Below, in pieces: positions 58,842 through 64,000 of a DNA stretch of 64,000 bases. A program made the translations under genes and the position numbers. This DNA is from Owenia fusiformis (taxonomy: Eukaryota; Annelida; Polychaeta; Sabellida; Oweniidae). Numbering within the stretch: position 1 is the first letter of the stretch; the number at the start of each line of letters is the position of its first letter. Where the stretch lies: the NCBI GenBank assembly GCA_903813345.2, contig CAIIXF020000008.1:18338822-18402821 (forward strand), read 5' to 3'. Below the pieces are notes generated by a model, which was not told where the DNA came from, did not search any database, and saw only the letters and a program-made list of their open reading frames with translations.

Positions 58842-59285
58842 GCAAGTTTAATTTATAAGTGAAATTAGATGTTCAGTAAGATTGATCTGTACCTTTTTGC
58901 TAAAATCGAAAATGAAATTGTATCACAAAGCATCACGTTTGATTTCAAACAAGCAAGTTTAATTTATGAGTGAGATTAGATGTTCAGTAAGATTGATCTG
59001 TACCTTTTTGCTAAAATCGAAAATGAAATTGTATCACAAAGCATCACGTTTGATTTCAAACAAGCAAGTTTAATTTATGAGTGAGATTAGATGTTCAGTA
59101 AGATTGATCTGTACCTTTTTGCTAAAATCGAAAATGAAATTTTATCACAAAGCATCACGTTTGATTTCAAACAAGCAAGTTTAATTTATGAGTGAGATTA
59201 GATGTTCAGTAAGATTGATCTGTACCTTTTTGCTAAAATCGAAAATGAAATTGTATCACAAAGCATCACGTTTGCTTTCAAACGA
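58842..59285 (+). repeat. 111-bp tandem repeat, 4 copies
   Basis: GCAAGTTTAATTTATGAGTG starts at 58842, 58953, 59064 and 59175, exactly 111 bp apart. Copies are almost identical (for example one G-to-T change near 59141). The unit contains ATGAAATTGTATCACAAAGC. Confidence 0.93.
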
Positions 59286-59391
59286 GAAACTTAAGCTGTA
59301 CATAGAGAAGTGCATTGAAATTAATGTTGAGGACTTTGTCTCATTTGTAAAACGTAAATGTCCATTAGAACACTCCAAGAGAAGGAAATGA
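59188..59391 (+). other. Open frame running out of the 111-bp array
   Basis: 67 codons. The first ~33 come from the last 111-bp repeat copy. The unique remainder reads EKLKLYIEKCIEINVEDFVS and ends in a basic tail, KRKCPLEHSKRRK. The unique part looks protein-like, and the other repeat copies end shortly after the matching point with a stop. It may be the 3' end of an exon whose neighbour was tandemly duplicated, or chance. Not recognised. Confidence 0.2.
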
Positions 59392-60084
59392 TACGCATCA
59401 TGGGAATGTAACGAAGTTCACTTAAGTATCGTTACTGCTTGCGTAATGACATTTTCAGTTGACGCCTGTCATCAAATGAAGACTGGACTTGCATTACCAT
59501 GTTAACCAAAGTAATGAGTCTTGCTTCCTTTGAAGTAGTACATTAAAGATGCGTTTCATGACTCTTAAAGGCCCGCTATACTTAATTTAGAAGAAAAAAA
59601 AGAAAAAATAATCATTGAAACATGTTACTCACACACTCGCTCAAATATGACACAAAGTTTGATTTGCTTTAATATTGAACCAAGAAAAAATAACTCACAT
59701 AGAAAAAACCATTTGAAGTTCAGAGATCATTAGTAGTGCATGCTCATGCTAAACAAAGTGCATGTTTTAAATTACTCTTGATTTAAGAGATGGCGGCACT
59801 TCTATAAAAATGAATAAATCGTGTAATACAAACAACTGCTCAATCTTTCAATGACATTGATAAAAAACTTGATATATAAAGCTTAACAGATCGAAAATAT
59901 TATTTGATAATCTATCGTAAGCTTTGATGTGGTCCGTTTGGGCTGTTGTTGGTGTCAAATGAACGATAGGGTTCTTATCAATACATTCTACATACCATAA
60001 AATTCGAATGGAAGTCTTTATTTTTCCCCAAAACATTAAAAATACGCAAAGTGGGAATTTAAGAACATATGTTCAAACTACTTT
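59392..60084. other. Non-coding spacer
   Basis: AT-rich; no feature supported. Confidence 0.4.
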
Positions 60085-60538
60085 AAATAGAGCGCCTAAC
60101 AAGCAAAGCTAGGAGCTTAACTGTAACCTCGAAGTCGTGAGACCAGGGGCCGTGAATTCGTACGTTCCAGAATCCAATCCGGATATAATTTTTTCATGGT
60201 AATGATGCATTGTGGGATTAATCCTAGAATCGGATAACTCACACGATCCTGGGATTAATCTAAATCTAAATCCTCCTTTTGAGGTGGATTGCTTTTGGGA
60301 TACATTTTATCCGAATTCCAATGCAAAATGGATAAATCTTGGGGATTCCCCCTCATAACCGTCGGATCGTACGAATTCACCAAATATTTATCGGATTTGT
60401 AATCCAAGATTTGTCCCAAAAGATAAAATGTATCTGGATTGGATTGGGGATCCTACGAATTCCCGACCCCGGGTCTCGAACTCACGACCTCGTGGTTACA
60501 GTATAGCTCCTAGTTTTGCTTGCTAAGCGCTCTATTTA
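60085..60538. mobile_element. Foldback element with tRNA-like arms
   Basis: The arms are inverted copies: TTTAAATAGAGCGCCTAACAA at the left and, on the minus strand from 60538, TTAAATAGAGCGCTTAGCAA. Both continue into AGCAAA.CTAGGAGCT and then TGTAACC.CGA.GTCGTGAG (about 85 bp per arm). On the minus strand of the right arm this reads GAGGTCGTGAGTTCGAGACC, which matches a tRNA T-arm / RNA polymerase III B box (GGTTCGANNCC). The interior has a second inverted pair around GATACATTTTATC/GATAAAATGTATC and several GGATTAATCC words. Non-coding. Either a DNA MITE or two SINE-like copies head to head. Confidence 0.75.
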
Positions 60539-61700
60539 AGCTCTCTGTATTTATTCATTTATCTAAGTCAGGAACCATGAGCTCGAGTATGTAATATGCA
60601 GCGTTAAAGTCTAATCAAACCTGCTCATTTGCTTCATTCTTCAACAGAGACTGACATGCAGGTAAGTAGATTTGTGTCGTTCACCTGGTCATTAGCGAAC
60701 TTTACATTCTGATCATTAATCTTAGCAATGTTTGTTTTGACAGGAGGATTGATGTAAGCGTTTACTTTAGTATTCACTTTCACTTTCTTATTCTATGGCA
60801 TGACGGTGGATCTCGTGCTTGCAAAGATACGGGTATTGAATTACAGATATAATGGCAATTTGTAGACACTTTTGCATGACAATTATGATATTACCATCTG
60901 CAAATTTAGTTTGAACTAAATATATGCGGAAGCTTTCTGATATCTAATACACCCAACATCAATAGTTAATTAATGTAATGTCACTGAAGTTGTACATTGG
61001 TGTATGCATGCAAAGAGCAAAGCCATATGATAAAAACATACGATTAAACCGGAATACAGATCAATCGCTTTCATCCGGGAAGGAAAGATGATCAAGCACG
61101 TACGACGTCATTTGCTTTAAAAGGAATCCCCATTAAGTAACATACATCCTTTGTTATATTTCAACGTAGTTAGTTTGAAAAACATAATCATATCCAATTA
61201 TTAAATTGTGTGTCCCTAAGGTATCAGTATATAAAATTTGAACCAAAACTAATAACCGGTATTTGAATTATCAAAGATTACATTCATACAGAGAAATGAA
61301 CGAACGGACAGCTCCTCTGAATCGAATCCCCGTGAACTCCTTTCGGTGGGATGAGTAATAATTGACCATCATATATACTTAATCACTTTTTATAGCTTCA
61401 TTAAATGCATATTGCGTAGTTTTATATACTATTTATTGAACATAACAATGCATTATAATCATTATTACTTGAGATGTATCTATCAATACGTGCGGATGAA
61501 AGAATCGATAGTATTAATGTATAGCGACCTATTCTTCAACTCTGCCAATACTAAATGTCAAGATGTCATGCAGTCGTCAGAACCATCATTTCATCTCATT
61601 TTTCAAACAGATCTAAGCCTAAAATAGCCTTTAATAAATTATAACTAACGCAATTATGTATACCAAACCAACACGTAAAGTGAGAACTGAAATTAAGACC
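60539..61700. other. Non-coding stretch
   Basis: Contains a strong-looking donor (CATGCAG|GTAAGTAG at 60661) after a short pyrimidine-rich tract, but no partner exon. Otherwise AT-rich with nothing supported. Confidence 0.4.
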
Positions 61701-61829
61701 AACATACACATATTTGTGCAAGAATTTGCGAATCTAGTGAAAAAGACTAATCTTGCGCCAAGCAAAATACACATATTTGTGCAAGACATTGAGAATCACA
61801 AGTGAAGAAGACAGTCTTGCGCCAAGTCA
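61701..61829 (+). repeat. 65-bp direct duplication
   Basis: Two adjacent copies of ATACACATATTTGTGCAAGA plus GTGAA.AAGAC and TCTTGCGCCAAG. Each copy contains CTTGCGCCAAG, and TTGTGCAAGA near its start. Confidence 0.85.
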
Positions 61830-61850
61830 TCCTTTAAGATCGGGCTTCAC

Positions 61851-61907
61851 TGCTATAGCCATCTTGGATTATCAAGGTATGACTGGTAGGCGAGTATGGC
61901 TATAGCA
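61851..61907. repeat. Compact dispersed hairpin repeat
   Basis: TGCTATAGCCAT and ATGGCTATAGCA form inverted ends around CTTGGATTATCAAGGTATGA. The whole sequence is the complement of the longer copy at 41001-41114 minus that copy's 66-bp insertion. Confidence 0.7.
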
Positions 61908-63046
61908 TTTATGGGAAGAATTAAAATACCCTTGGACCAAGGATGGCACCAAGTCACTGGTTAAACCATCTCCCACCACCACTCGCTCCAATCAGAAGGT
62001 GTAGAACTATATACGTACAAGTGTCAAAAGGGAAAGATAGGACCATCAAGTTTTGCAAAACACAGTACACAAAAACATGAAAAGAAAAATATCCATTGAT
62101 GCAATGTTGAAATTCTTTAAAACATTGTTTTATTCGTTAAACAACTAAATTGACGTGCATATCAATATCACAATATGTGCATTAACAGTCATCTCATAAT
62201 TAATGTTTGAGTTTTAGAGAGATTCAACCATCACTTTTTGATAAATCATGAAAGTGTGACTATTGCAAGCGTTTAACATTGAAGTGAATGGCAGTTTGGC
62301 CCAAACCAAAACAAATAATGCCAGTAGTGACATCTATTTATTCAGCTAATTAGAAACTACCTTATTGCATAGAAATAACAACAACAATAACAAGTGAATA
62401 TTGATATATTTCAAGAGCATCGTGTAGATCTGTGTATTCTCTTACATAAACCTTGCATCCTTATCATTATGGTGTACGATGTATATAATTAGTAGTGTTA
62501 TTACCATGTGATACATTTTCAAAACAAGGTTTGAATTTCCATACTTTCGATAAAACCCTTCTAATATCAGATATGGGGAAGACCTATAACATAAACAGGA
62601 TATTAAAGAAGCGCGGGGAACGGGCACTTTGCCTCTATTTGTTCTTGCTCTAAAGAAAATAACACTTTTTGCATCCTTAGCATAAAAGCAATAGCAGAGA
62701 AACAGATTATATTAAATAATAGATATTGGTGCAGCGGAATGTGTAATTAATTCGAACCATTTATAGTTTATCCATAAAGGAATAATGATTGCTTTCCATG
62801 CCATTATGATGTCACTTACCCAAATAACCCAGAGAATATACGCCAGTGAAGGCACGTTAGAGAAATTGTTTAGTAAACAGCGATTTAAAGTGGCAGTAAT
62901 CAGAATATGTTATTCATGTAAATGTATCTTTATTTCAAAAACATTCACACCTGTATTGATGATTCCCGGGTATTTGTTATGCACGAAAAATGTTTGTTTT
63001 GACTATATGTGTGTCGCTGACTACATGTTCAATAAGGTTAAAGCAA
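61908..63046. other. Non-coding stretch
   Basis: Contains an ACAAGTGTCAAAAGGG segment (near 62015) related to the inverted repeat at 28235-28425. Open frames near 62442 and 62785 are not supported. Confidence 0.4.
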
Positions 63047-63590
63047 TGATCCATGAAAGTATACCCAAGATTGCACGATGATCCATGAAAGTATACCCAA
63101 GATTGCACAATGATCCATGAAAGTATACCCAAGATTGCACAATGATCCATGAAAGTATACCCACGATTGCACAATGATCCATGAAAGTATACCCAAGATT
63201 GCACAATGATCCATGAAAGTATACCCACGATTGCACAATGATCCATGAAAGTATACCCAAGATTGCACAATGATCCATGAAAGTATAACCAAGATTGCAC
63301 AATGATCCATGAAAGTATACCCAAGATTGCACAATGATCCATGAAAGTATACCCACGATTGCACAATGATCCATGAAAGTATACCCAAGATTACACAATG
63401 ATCCATGAAAGTATACCCACGATTGCACAATGATCCATGAAAGTATACCCAAGATTGCACAATGATCCATGAAAGTATACCCAAGATTGCACAATGATCC
63501 ATGAAAGTATACCCACGATTGCACAATGATCCATGAAAGTATACCCAAGATTGCACAATGATCCATGAAAGTATACCCAAGATTGCAAAA
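63047..63590 (+). repeat. 32-bp minisatellite, 17 copies
   Basis: Seventeen copies of GATCCATGAAAGTATACCCA plus AGATTGCACAAT with no length variation. The main variant is CCCAAGATT against CCCACGATT, with single copies carrying ATAACC or GATTAC. As 32 is not a multiple of three and no frame meets a stop, all three minus-strand frames stay open, giving apparent proteins of up to 205 residues with a 32-residue hydrophobic repeat. Confidence 0.95.
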
Positions 63591-64000
63591 GATTTTATAT
63601 TAACTGCATTGCAATATGATGCTGGTGTTGCTTTTGGTGCATTTAGATTTTTCAAAAAGATTTCTCAATTTTGTGTTGATTATCTGAGAACCTCTAGTAG
63701 CTTTATCATTTAACTAGAATACCCAAGTGTCCATTTCAGTCTCAAAGAAATGTTATTATGGAAGAGTTTCTGGTATATCTTCGACATCAGTTAAAATTAC
63801 ATCTTATTGACTAAGTTTTATACATCATTTAAAGCCGTAAGGTTCCATAGGCAATTTTGTGCCATTGTCCTCCTATGAATAGCTGAGAGGTTCTTCATAT
63901 ATTCCAAGGAATATCTCATCAGTTGCATATACTCGTGGTATTTACTGATTAAGCTCACAAACGTTATTAAAAACTGAACCCGCAATTGAAGATAATATTT
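63591..64000. other. Non-coding right edge
   Basis: No gene or repeat supported. Confidence 0.4.

Noticed and set aside
60455-60538. A functional tRNA gene
   Set aside because: The B-box-like block is good, but the acceptor stem and normal A-box to B-box spacing are not present; more likely a tRNA-derived repeat arm.
60640-60670. Tiny exon ending CATGCAG|GTAAGTAG
   Set aside because: The donor is strong, but no coding sequence or partner exon can be found; left as a note only.
63047-63590. CRISPR-like regular array
   Set aside because: Units are contiguous tandem copies with no unique spacers, in a eukaryotic genome. The same holds for the 32-bp array at 39041-39549.
63021-63655. Minus-strand frames of up to 205 codons with a hydrophobic 32-residue repeat
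   Set aside because: They are produced by a stop-free 32-bp minisatellite read in rotating frames; three overlapping frames are open at once and no promoter or unique coding sequence accompanies them.

Overview
This window looks like genomic DNA from an animal, most likely a marine invertebrate. It is AT-rich and gene-poor. Its one recognisable gene is split by introns with consensus GT..AG borders. The repeats include mariner-type, hAT-like and other DNA transposons, an LTR retrotransposon, many minisatellites and hairpin (foldback) elements. Nothing looks prokaryotic: there are no operons, no long ORFs, and the longest open frames are artefacts of tandem repeats. I cannot name the species or phylum from sequence alone.

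Left end (1-8130): three mobile elements lie almost back to back. The first (250-1802) is a non-autonomous mariner-type element with TA target duplications; it carries two long arrays of a 15-16 bp repeat in opposite orientations. The second (2078-6850) is an LTR retrotransposon with 1132-bp LTRs that differ at one position, a tRNA-Leu-like primer binding site and a polypurine tract, but no recognisable gag-pol. The third (7156-8130) is a non-autonomous DNA element with an 8-bp target duplication.

Gene region (9053-11749): eight exons on the + strand join in frame into 370 codons of a peptidase C45 / acyl-CoA:isopenicillin N acyltransferase-like Ntn hydrolase, the family that includes Drosophila Tan. 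The catalytic Gly-Cys-Thr site and the GHNEDW and HFNH motifs are all present. Only a short first coding exon is missing from view. A poly(A) signal follows the stop.

Middle (12-44 kb): mostly non-coding DNA with MITEs, perfect or near-perfect palindromes, a dead mariner with long terminal inverted repeats (17303-18399), further non-autonomous elements and several minisatellites. Three isolated exon-like segments on the + strand (22929-23064, 27631-27717, 41263-41582) may be parts of one or more long-intron genes I do not recognise.

Right part (44-64 kb): large tandem arrays (about 54-bp, 88-bp, 60-bp, 111-bp and 32-bp units), palindromic elements inserted inside one array, an hAT-like element, a second dead mariner-type transposase fragment, and a foldback element at 60085-60538 whose arms carry a tRNA T-arm-like sequence. 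The last array (63047-63590) creates a spurious long open frame of 205 codons. Apart from the C45-type gene, the window is mainly a record of transposon insertion and tandem-repeat growth.
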